From NCBI GenBank assembly GCA_020638905.1, contig JACKHP010000007.1, positions 128,823 through 192,822 on the forward strand: 64,000 bases of DNA, given 5' to 3'. Below are positions 1-9,197 of this stretch, in pieces (positions within the stretch are counted from its first letter, which is position 1; each line of letters starts with the position of its first letter). The translations under genes were made by a program, and so were the position numbers. The stretch comes from Planctomycetota bacterium (GTDB taxonomy: Bacteria > Planctomycetota > B15-G4). The notes beneath the pieces are model-generated. The model saw nothing but the letters and a program-made list of their open reading frames with translations. It ran no database searches and had not been told where the DNA came from.

Positions 1-376
1 AGAGCACGCCCAGGCCGCCCGAGTAGATCGGCAGCGATTCGGCCAGGCCGTATTCGGCCGAGACGTAGGCGACCGGCGCGCCGTCGTCGATGGGCGGACG
101 GGCCAGGTGCTCGTCGAATTCGGCCACGACGTCGCCGAGCTGGGACATGAACGAGGCGTCGTCGGCGAGCTGCAGGAGATGGCGCGTGCGGCTGTGGAGC
201 AGCAGGCGCACGGGGTTGCGGTAGCGCGTCCAGAGGTCGGCGTCGATGCGCTCGAAGAGCTGTCGCGCGGGGCGGTTCCAGGTCCACCAGAGGTTGTACG
301 AGAGGTCGACGAGGCGTCCGAGCGAGGCCGGCACGTCGAGGTGATCGGGCGGGCGGGTCGGGATGTGCACGTTCAT
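1..376 (-). CDS. glgP: Alpha-glucan (glycogen) phosphorylase, N-terminal part, cut by window edge
   Basis: Partial gene whose 3' part lies beyond the left edge. The 125 visible codons read MNVHIPTRPPDHLDVPASLG and continue with RLVDLSYNLWWTWNRPARQL, the DUF3417-type N-terminal helical region of the GlgP/alpha-glucan phosphorylase family. They end with YVSAEYGLAESLPIYSGGLG, the signature where the phosphorylase core begins. The family is cytoplasmic and cleaves alpha-1,4-glucans with phosphate to give glucose-1-phosphate, using PLP; the PLP lysine would lie in the missing part. The ATG at 376 is chosen because the family alignment begins within about 15 residues. It is transcribed divergently from the M14-like gene at 487. 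Family is confident; exact substrate (glycogen or maltodextrin) cannot be told. Confidence 0.85.
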   Translation of the reverse strand, partial: MNVHIPTRPPDHLDVPASLGRLVDLSYNLWWTWNRPARQLFERIDADLWTRYRNPVRLLLHSRTRHLLQLADDASFMSQLGDVVAEFDEHLARPPIDDGAPVAYVSAEYGLAESLPIYSGGLGVL

Positions 377-425
377 GGAGGTCTCGGGCCATCCGCATCA
401 GGGTGGGCAGCGTCGCTGAGCGGAG

Positions 426-431
426 TAGAAT
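426..431 (+). promoter_or_regulatory. Candidate -10 box (TAGAAT) for the M14 operon
   Basis: TAGAAT sits in an otherwise TA-poor 110-bp divergent intergenic region, about 55 nt before the start at 487. No convincing -35 hexamer lies 16-18 nt upstream. It matches the TAnnnT pattern seen before many genes in this window. Confidence 0.3.
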
Positions 432-486
432 GCCCGCCCTCGCGGGCGAGTGCCAGTCCGCGCCGATCCGACGCCGAGACGACCGC

Positions 487-2480
<1,994 letters not shown>

Positions 2481-2484
<4 letters not shown>

Positions 2485-4226
2485 GCACCGCCACCAGACT
2501 CCGCGTGGCGCTGGCCGCGCTGTTGTGCGCGTCGTCGGTCGCAGCGCAGTCCGACCGCGAGCCCGGCGTGTCGATCGCCTGGAACCGGCTGTACGACTAC
2601 GACGGCGTGGTCGAGCTCTGCAACCGTCTGGCCGAGGCGCATCCCGACCTGTGCAAGGTCTCGGTGCTCGGGCACAGCGTCGAAGGACGCGCCATGCCGC
2701 TGCTCACGATCATGAACCCGGCCACGGGCGACGAGAGCACCAAGTCGGCCATGTGGATCGACGGCAACGTGCACGGCAACGAGGTGCAGGGCGGCGAGGC
2801 CTGCCTGTACCTCGTGTGGACGCTGCTCGAACGCTACGGCGACCTGCCGTCGATCACCGAGCTCGTCGACGAGCGCGTGTTCTACGTGCTGCCGATGGTG
2901 AACCCCGACGGACGCCAGTACTGGTTCGAGGCGCCCAACACGCCCCACAGCTCGCGCAGCGGCAAGGAGCCCACCGACGAGGACGGAGACGGCCTCTACG
3001 ACGAGGACGGCCCCGACGACCTCGACGGCGACGGCGAGCTGCTGCGCATGCGCAAGCACGTCGCGCCGGGCACGGGCACGCACCGGATCTCGCCCGACGA
3101 CCCGCGCATCATGGAGATGGTGCCGCGCGAGAAGCGCGTCGAGCTGGGAGCCGACTGGCTGCTGCTGGGCACCGAGGGCTACGACAACGACGGCGACGGC
3201 GAGGTCAACGAGGACGGTCCCGGCGGCTACGACATGAACCGCAACTGGCCCGCGGGATGGATGCCGAAGTACATCCAGTACGGGGCGGGCGACCACCCGT
3301 TCAGCTGGCCCGAGACCGAGGCCATCGGACGCTTCATCCTCGCGCACCCGAACATCGCGGCGGTGCAGTCGTTCCACAACTCGGGCGGCATGATCCTGCG
3401 CGGACCGGGCACGGCCGCGCGCAACGACTTCTATCCCTCGGCCGACGCGCAGGTGTACGACGCGATCGGCAAGGAGGGCGAGGCGATCCTGCCGCACTAC
3501 CGCTCGATGGTCATCTACAAGGACCTCTACGAGGTGCACGGCGGCTTCGTCGACTGGACGGCCGAGGGTCTCGGCATCATCTCGTTCACGAACGAGCTGT
3601 GGGCCGACAGCCAGTACTTCGACGAGGACATCCCGCGCCGCGGCGAGGGCGAGGCCAAGCGCCTGCAGTTCGACGACGACCTCATGTTCGGCGAGACCTT
3701 CGTGCCGTGGCACGAGGTCGAGCACCCGCAGTACGGCACGATCGAGGTGGGCGGCTTCAAGAAGATGACCGGACGCACGCCGCCGACCTTCATGATCGAG
3801 GAGATGCTGCACCGCAACGCGGCCTTCACGCTCTTCCACGCGCGGCAGATGCCGAAGGTCTCGGTCGAGTCGCTCGAGGTCGCGCCGGGTCCAGGGGGGC
3901 TGCGGTACGTGACGCTCGTGCTGCGCAACGACCGCTGGATCCCGTCGCGCACGGCGGTCTCGGCCGACAAGGGCATCGGACGTCCCGACCTGCTCACGCT
4001 GACGGGCGACGACGTCACCGTGGTGGCCGGAGGACCCGGCGCCGACCGCTTCGACCCGACGCGCTTCCTTGCCGTCGAGCACGAGCCCGAGCGGCTGCGG
4101 CTCGACCGGGGCATTCCCGGGCACGGCACCGAAAGGATACGCTGGCTGGTTCGCGGGACGGGCCGATTCACCGTCCGCTACGACTCCTGGAAGGCCGGCA
4201 CCCTCGAGGTGTCGGGCGACCTCTGA
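2481..4226 (+). CDS. Secreted zinc carboxypeptidase, peptidase family M14
   Basis: 581 residues. Signal peptide at 1-23 (LRVALAALLCASSVAAQ). The M14 zinc site is intact: H98 and E101 in GNVHGNEVQGGE, and H299 in AVQSFHNSGG. NRNW (253-256) supplies the substrate-carboxylate Arg, and E372 in ISFTNELW is the likely general base. Two Asp-rich loops (DEDGDGLYDEDGPDDLDGDG, 166-185, and DNDGDGEVNEDGPGG) resemble thrombospondin type 3 calcium-binding repeats inserted into the catalytic domain. A C-terminal beta domain follows (from about residue 450). It should remove C-terminal residues from proteins or peptides outside the cytoplasm. Start ATG overlaps the stop of the upstream paralogue by 4 nt, so the pair is an operon; truB follows 16 nt later on the same strand. 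Confidence 0.92.
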
Positions 4227-4242
4227 CGGCCACGGAGCACCG

Positions 4243-5133
4243 GTGGGCAAGCAAGACGACGAGCACGACGACCAGCCGCGCGGGTTGCTGGTGATCGACA
4301 AGCCCCGGGGGATCACGTCCCGCAGGGCGCTCGACATCGTCGAGCGGCGCCTCGACGTGGGCGCGCTGGGGCACTGCGGCAGCCTCGATCCGCTCGCCAC
4401 CGGCGTGCTCGTGCTCGTGGTCGGCAAGGCGCGCAAGATCCAGGATCTCGTCGTGCACACCGAGAAGGTCTACGACATGACCGTGGTGCTCGGCGCACGC
4501 AGCGAGACCGACGACGCCGAGGGCGCGATCGAGGTGCTCGACCCGCAGCCCGAGCCGCCCAGCCAGGAGCGCATCGAGGAGCTCCTCGAGCGTTTCCGGG
4601 GCGAGATCGAGCAGATCCCGCCGATCTACAGCGCGGTCAAGGTCGAGGGCAAGCGGCTGCACCGCGAGGCGCGGCGCGGCAACCCGGTCCAGGCGCCGCC
4701 GCGCACGATCACCGTCCACGAGCTGACCCTCACGCGCTACGCGTGGCCCGAGGTCGACCTCACGCTGCGCTGCTCGTCGGGCACCTACGCGCGTTCGATC
4801 GCGCGCGACCTGGGCGAGGCGCTCGGCATCGGCGGCTACATGTCGCGCCTCGTGCGCGAGCGCGTCGGCGCGCTCGACCTCGAGCAGGCGCACGATCCCG
4901 AGCAGGTCGACATCTCGCACCTGGTCGGCATCGAGTCGGCGCTCAAGGCCTTCCCGCGGCTCAACGTGCCGCTCGAGCAACGCCACCTGCTCGCGCGCGG
5001 ACAGACGCTGCGCACGCCGCCCGGCTTCCCCGCCGACGAGCCGTGCTTCGCGTGGGTCAACGGCGAGGTCGTCTCGGCGGTCACCTTCGTGAACGGCGGC
5101 ACGCACTTCCGGACCAAGCGCCTGCTCGTCTGA
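4243..5133 (+). CDS. truB: tRNA pseudouridine(55) synthase TruB
   Basis: 296 residues. TruB isomerises U55 in the T-loop of tRNAs in the cytoplasm. The catalytic motif GHCGSLDPLATGVL (43-56) holds the nucleophile D49; the family consensus is GHTGTLDP, so Cys and Ser replace two Thr. KPRGITS near the N-terminus and the YSAVKVEGKRLHREAR segment are also typical. The GTG at 4243 is preferred over the ATG at 4069 because it is preceded by GGAG at good spacing and begins just before the conserved LLVIDKP; the ATG lies inside the upstream peptidase gene. The C-terminus is short and ends soon after a PUA-like stretch (FAWVNGEVVSAVTF). Its usual ribosome-assembly neighbours (rbfA, infB) are absent here. 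Confidence 0.93.
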   Translation: MGKQDDEHDDQPRGLLVIDKPRGITSRRALDIVERRLDVGALGHCGSLDPLATGVLVLVVGKARKIQDLVVHTEKVYDMTVVLGARSETDDAEGAIEVLDPQPEPPSQERIEELLERFRGEIEQIPPIYSAVKVEGKRLHREARRGNPVQAPPRTITVHELTLTRYAWPEVDLTLRCSSGTYARSIARDLGEALGIGGYMSRLVRERVGALDLEQAHDPEQVDISHLVGIESALKAFPRLNVPLEQRHLLARGQTLRTPPGFPADEPCFAWVNGEVVSAVTFVNGGTHFRTKRLLV

Positions 5134-5148
5134 CGACGTGATGCGCGA

Positions 5149-5164
5149 GCGGGATCCGTCCCGC
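5149..5164. terminator. Hairpin between convergent genes
   Basis: GCGGGA-tccg-TCCCGC, a 6-bp stem with a 4-nt loop, between the truB stop and the end of the reverse-strand gene at 5171. No U-tract. Probably serves both directions. Confidence 0.4.
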
Positions 5165-5170
5165 GCGGGG

Positions 5171-6865
5171 TCAGCTCGCCGGCAGCAGGGTGATCACGAT
5201 GCGCTCGGGCTCCCAGCGCAGCTTGCAGCGCGCGAGCTGCAGATCGACGCCCGGCAGGCTCAGTGCGAGGTCGCGCAACTCGTCGGTCGGGACGCTGCTG
5301 CGTCCGAGCGCCTCGCACAAGGCGCTCCGCTCGACGCGCTCCTGCAACTGGAACGTCGCCCGTTGCGCGCCGCTGTCCTGGAGCAACGGGCTCGCACGCG
5401 TCTGGCTGATCACGAAGCCGTCGCCGGGCAGGATGCGGATCGGGATCTGTCCGAAGACGGTGCGCTCCTCGTCGACGACGCGGATGCCGAAGGGCGTGAA
5501 GGACATCGGCAGGCCGCCCATCTTGAGCGGCGCGAACTCGAGCACGAGCGCACTGGCCGGACCGTGCTCGATCGAGTCGACGAGTCGCGCGAGATCGGCG
5601 GCGCCGTCCTCGGCGAGCTGCGCCTTCACCTCGCGCCAGTGGGCCAGCTCGGGGCTGGCGAGGGTCGCGTCCATCGCCGAGCGGAGTTCTTCGGGAGTCG
5701 GGTCGAGGGCCTTCACGACCAGGTCGGTCAGGCTCGTGCCGTCCTGCATGATGGCGTGCTTCCAGTCGGCGTCGAGCAGGTCGAGCAGCACGCCGACGGC
5801 CATGCCCGAGTAGTAGAGGCGCATGCGCAGGGGAGCCGTGCCGTAGGGCGCGTTGTTCACGTTGACCTCGCCTCGCATATGACGCGTCATCGTGTCGCGC
5901 AGCCGGTCGAGCTCGCCCGAGAGATCGTCGTAGCCGTGGAAGCCCTGGGCCCACGTCATGGCTGCGCCGGGTGTGCGTCCCTCGAGCGTCTCGAGCAATC
6001 GGTACTCGACGTACTTCGCGAGCCCTTCGCTGAACTCGACGCCGTCCTCGTACTGGACGCACTGCGGCTGGAGCAGGCTGCGGCGCCAGGCGCGCACGCC
6101 GAGCCAGCGCAGGGCGGCGGCGCGCACCGCGCTGCGCGTGCCGGCGGACAACGCGTCGGCCAGCGCGTCGCCCTCGAGCGCGAAGCCGGCGTTGTTGTCG
6201 ACCGAGAGCACGGGGTAGGACATGAGCAGGAACTCGTTGGCGCCCTTGTCCGGCGCGACCGCGTCCTGGTGCACGTGGAAGGCCTCGTGCGCGACGAGCG
6301 CCATCTGGTCGTAGGGACTCGTGACGAGCTCGTCGAAGCCGATCGGCTCGCCGGACGCGCCGGCCGCGATGCGGCTCTCGGCCCAGGTGCGGCGGTTCGA
6401 GAGGGTGTCCGCGACGACGAGGCAGCGCACGCCCTCGATGTCGCGCGAGGTGTTCTGTCCGTCGAGGTCGATCGTCGTCTCGCCGTCGCGCACGAAGACC
6501 GCCCAGCCGGGGAAGCTCGGCTCGCCGCGGTAGCGCACGAAGCCCTGCGGCGGGGCGGGATGATCGATCAGCACGTCTTGCACGCCGGGCAGGTAGACGA
6601 GCAGCGGGGTGGAGGCCGCCGACCACCCGGGCCAGAGCGGGTCGTCGGCGTCGGAGATCACTCCCCAGACCTCGGCCGCCTCGGCCAGCAGCAGCGGGTC
6701 GATGCGCAGGACGGGCCCGGTCGTCGGCGCCGCCGGCTCAGCGGGGGGAACGGATGCGTTCGCCACCGACGCGGGCGCGACGCGAGGGGGCGCGGAGATC
6801 GCTCCCGTCGGCGGTGTCGCGAGGGAGGCGAGGAGGCAGGCGACGGCGACGGCGCAAGGCGGCAT
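5171..6865 (-). CDS. Secreted HEXXH-motif protein, putative metallopeptidase
   Basis: 564 residues with a short hydrophobic N-terminal signal (AVAVACLLASLATPPTG). The ATG at 6865 is chosen because it starts that signal; the upstream in-frame extension would run into the divergent PadR region. VAHEAFHVHQD (191-201) contains an HEXXH zinc motif, followed by EFSEGLAKYVEYRLLE (from residue 277), where a Glu could be the third ligand, as in gluzincins. The C-terminal third is beta-rich and carries no family signature I can name. A Pro/Ala linker follows the signal. It is divergent from a PadR regulator across a palindromic operator, so it is the likely target of that regulator. Enzyme activity is inferred from the motif alone. 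Confidence 0.75.
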   Translation of the reverse strand: MPPCAVAVACLLASLATPPTGAISAPPRVAPASVANASVPPAEPAAPTTGPVLRIDPLLLAEAAEVWGVISDADDPLWPGWSAASTPLLVYLPGVQDVLIDHPAPPQGFVRYRGEPSFPGWAVFVRDGETTIDLDGQNTSRDIEGVRCLVVADTLSNRRTWAESRIAAGASGEPIGFDELVTSPYDQMALVAHEAFHVHQDAVAPDKGANEFLLMSYPVLSVDNNAGFALEGDALADALSAGTRSAVRAAALRWLGVRAWRRSLLQPQCVQYEDGVEFSEGLAKYVEYRLLETLEGRTPGAAMTWAQGFHGYDDLSGELDRLRDTMTRHMRGEVNVNNAPYGTAPLRMRLYYSGMAVGVLLDLLDADWKHAIMQDGTSLTDLVVKALDPTPEELRSAMDATLASPELAHWREVKAQLAEDGAADLARLVDSIEHGPASALVLEFAPLKMGGLPMSFTPFGIRVVDEERTVFGQIPIRILPGDGFVISQTRASPLLQDSGAQRATFQLQERVERSALCEALGRSSVPTDELRDLALSLPGVDLQLARCKLRWEPERIVITLLPAS

Positions 6866-6926
6866 GGACGGCTCTCCGGGAGGTGTGGATGGTGGCGCGG
6901 ATCGCCGTTGGCGGTCCTCGGCGACG

Positions 6927-6945
6927 CTAGTACGATTCGTACTAG
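6927..6945. promoter_or_regulatory. Palindromic operator, likely PadR binding site
   Basis: CTAGTACGA-T-TCGTACTAG is a perfect 9-bp inverted repeat with a 1-nt centre. It lies in the 124-bp gap between the divergent HEXXH-protein gene (start 6865) and the PadR gene (start 6990), 61 nt and 44 nt from the two starts. It is conspicuously AT-rich for this DNA and overlaps TAnnnT-type -10 candidates for both directions. PadR proteins are dimers that bind such dyads and often repress their own gene and a divergent one. Confidence 0.65.
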
Positions 6946-6989
6946 TGTGTGTTGGTGGCCGCCGTTCGTCCACCCGCGGGAGCCCGACC

Positions 6990-7544
6990 ATGGAGAGCCG
7001 TAGCGAGCTCGAACTCCTCGTCCTGGGCATCGTCTGGAAGCAGGGTCCGCTCACGGCCCACGCCGTGCGGATGGAGTTCACCCACAGCAAGAGCTCGCAC
7101 TGGAGCGGGAGCGCCGGCGCGATCTATCCCCTCGTGCGCCGACTCGAGCAGGCGGGGCTGATCGCGGGCGCCGACGAGCGGCGCGGCCGTCAGGATCGGC
7201 GGGTGCTCCGCATCACCCCGGCGGGACGCTCGGCCCTGCGCGCGTGGCTGCGCCCGCCGTTCCCCGACGAACTGTTCACGGTGCAGTACGACCCGATCCG
7301 CATCCGGCTGTACTTCCTGGGGCTGCTGCCGGCGGAGCAGCAGGGGCAGTTCCTCGACGCGATGGAGCAGGGGCTGTCGGCCCAACTGCCGGCGCTCGAG
7401 GCCGATCGGGACGCGTACCTCGCGCAGGGCTGGCTGCACAGTTCCCTGGCGAACGACGGCATCCTGGCCGTGCGTCGCGCGCAGCTCGAGTGGATCGCCA
7501 AGGCGCGCGCGCTCCTCGATCGTCTCGGCGAGTCGAAGGGTTGA
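6990..7544 (+). CDS. PadR-family transcriptional regulator
   Basis: 184 residues. The N-terminal winged helix reads ELELLVLGIVWKQGPLTAHA with GAIYPLVRRLEQAGLI (recognition helix) and the wing DRRVLRITPAGRSALRAWL, all typical of PadR. The C-terminal half, from about residue 95, is the helical dimerisation region of the PadR/Vir_act_alpha_C type. The ATG at 6990 fits the family start; an upstream in-frame ATG would add about 127 unrelated residues across the divergent gene. It probably responds to a small ligand and controls the divergent secreted protein and itself through the palindrome at 6927-6945. Confidence 0.9.
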   Translation: MESRSELELLVLGIVWKQGPLTAHAVRMEFTHSKSSHWSGSAGAIYPLVRRLEQAGLIAGADERRGRQDRRVLRITPAGRSALRAWLRPPFPDELFTVQYDPIRIRLYFLGLLPAEQQGQFLDAMEQGLSAQLPALEADRDAYLAQGWLHSSLANDGILAVRRAQLEWIAKARALLDRLGESKG

Positions 7545-7872
7545 GCCACGCGGGTCGACGCGGCGGCCGCAGCGACGGCACCGCGCAAGTCGCCGTCGGG
7601 GGTCACCGGCGAGCCCGGACCGCTGAACCTGCTCGCGCCGAGGATCTGTCGTTCCGAGCCCGATCACGGCCCGGGATCGACGTTCGCCCATTGGGGGGAT
7701 TGACGATTTCCCGGTCCCCGCCTACGGTGCATGCCGGACGGGGGGCGCTGTGGCGCCCATCGAGACTCCGACGTTCGGGTTCGGAGTCCCAGTCGCCGGG
7801 TGGTGCCCGTCCTGGTGGTTGAGGAGGAGCTCCACGCGGCTGGCGCGTGATCCAGATTCACGGGGGTAGTCC
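7545..7872. other. 328-bp intergenic region with leader
   Basis: No credible ORF. It holds the promoter at 7700-7728 and then a leader of about 138 nt before the next start. GGAGGAG near 7822 is too far from the start at 7873 to act as its ribosome site; the sequence just before that start (cgggggtagtcc) is only weakly Shine-Dalgarno-like. Confidence 0.5.
7700..7728 (+). promoter_or_regulatory. Sigma-70-like promoter, TTGACG-17-TACGGT
   Basis: TTGACG at 7700-7705 and TACGGT at 7723-7728, separated by exactly 17 nt. One of the best two-box matches in the window. It would start transcription near 7735, giving a leader of about 138 nt for the secreted protein at 7873. Confidence 0.5.
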
Positions 7873-9111
7873 ATGTCGTCCAAGTCTTCGGTGAAGAATG
7901 TCATCGCGGTGATCGTGGCCGGAGTGGCCATCGGGTCGAGCCTCTCGGCTCAGGCCCTCCCGCCGCTCGACCTGTCGTCGAGTGACTCGTTGCAGTCCGT
8001 GCGGGCCGTCCTGGCTCCGCAGGCCTTCCAAGAAGAGGTGACGGTTCCCGCGTCCGACGGGCTCGTGCCCGTGAACACGACCGGGGCCGGCAGCTTCGTC
8101 TTCGAAGGTCACGTGATCACGGTGCCCGGCTACGAGGGCGTCGCGACCAAGATCCTGTACGCGCCGTCCGAGGCCGACGACCCGGCCTACCGCGCTGCCA
8201 TCTCGGCCAACGCCGGTGGCGCCGTGGTCGACTACTTCGACACGCGCGCGGCGACGCCCAGCGTGGCGACGCTCTCGCAGTACGACGCGGTCTACACCTG
8301 GGCCAACTTCGCGTACGCCGATCCGACCGGCTTCGGCAACAACCTCGCGACCTACAACGACGCGGGCGGCACCGTGGTGCTGGGCGTGTTCTGCACGTAC
8401 ACCTCGGGCAACAGCCTGTCGGGCACGATCATGACGGCCGGCTACTGCCCCGTCGTCGGTGGCAGCAACCACTTCACCACGTCGAGCTACACGAGCGGCG
8501 GCACGAGCTGCATCTACGACGGCGTCACGAACCTGACGTGCGGCTTCCGCGACATCCTGTCCCTCCAGGGCACCGGAGTGGCCGACGGAGCCTACGCCGA
8601 CGGTGAGATCTGCCACGCGTACCGCGGCACCGGTGGCGCCGACGTCGTGTACAGCAACGGCGCGGGCGCGGCGGCGCTCGGCGCGCTCGGACAGTGGGGC
8701 ATCGCGGTCGGCCACGCCTGCACCTGCGGTCTCGCGGGCCCCAGCAACTGGACCGACGAAGGTTCGGCTCTGGGCGGCGTCGCCGGTGATCCGGCGCTCG
8801 CCGGCGCGGGCAGCCTCGCGGGGGGCACGGCGGCCACGCTGACCCTGTCGAACGCGGCGGGCTCGGCCATGAGCGTGCTCGTGATCGCGGGTGGCAGTTC
8901 GCCCGCGCCCTTCATGGGCGGCACGTTCCTGCCGGGTCCGGCCATCGTCTCGGTGGCGCTCACCACGAGCCCGGCCGGCGGCTGGGCGTTCAAGTTCCGC
9001 GCGCCGACGGCGGCGTCCGGCTCGGAGCTGTGGGCCCAGGCGGCCATCGCCGACGGCGCGGCCGTGCAGGGTGTGTCCCTGTCGAACGCGGTCAAGGGCG
9101 TCACCCCCTGA
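7873..9111 (+). CDS. Secreted protein with recurrent C-terminal beta domain (CTD)
   Basis: 412 residues with a clear signal peptide (VIAVIVAGVAIGSSLSAQA). The middle (residues about 55-290) is rich in Gly, Ser, Thr and Tyr with several Cys and has segments such as YDAVYTWANFAYADPTGFGN and GTVVLGVFCTY. This may be a Rossmann-like or ThuA/GATase-like fold, but I cannot assign a family. From W293 (WTDEGSALGG) to the end lies a 120-residue domain shared with four other secreted proteins in this window; markers are PFMGGTFLPGP, ELWAQAAIADG and the final SLSNAVKGVTP. The convergent terminator at 9146 closes the unit. Function unknown; the CTD suggests a common export or anchoring route. Confidence 0.8.
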   Translation: MSSKSSVKNVIAVIVAGVAIGSSLSAQALPPLDLSSSDSLQSVRAVLAPQAFQEEVTVPASDGLVPVNTTGAGSFVFEGHVITVPGYEGVATKILYAPSEADDPAYRAAISANAGGAVVDYFDTRAATPSVATLSQYDAVYTWANFAYADPTGFGNNLATYNDAGGTVVLGVFCTYTSGNSLSGTIMTAGYCPVVGGSNHFTTSSYTSGGTSCIYDGVTNLTCGFRDILSLQGTGVADGAYADGEICHAYRGTGGADVVYSNGAGAAALGALGQWGIAVGHACTCGLAGPSNWTDEGSALGGVAGDPALAGAGSLAGGTAATLTLSNAAGSAMSVLVIAGGSSPAPFMGGTFLPGPAIVSVALTTSPAGGWAFKFRAPTAASGSELWAQAAIADGAAVQGVSLSNAVKGVTP

Positions 9112-9145
9112 CCTGACGTCCGGCACCGATCGATCCGATCGGGAC

Positions 9146-9180
9146 GCGGGGCGCCGGAGGCTCGTCCTCCGGCGCCCCGC
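9146..9180. terminator. Strong bidirectional hairpin terminator
   Basis: A perfect 15-bp stem with a 5-nt loop: GCGGGGCGCCGGAGG-ctcgt-CCTCCGGCGCCCCGC. It sits between the convergent genes ending at 9111 and 9198. No U-tract. Confidence 0.8.
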
Positions 9181-9197
9181 GCTCGTTCACACCGACC

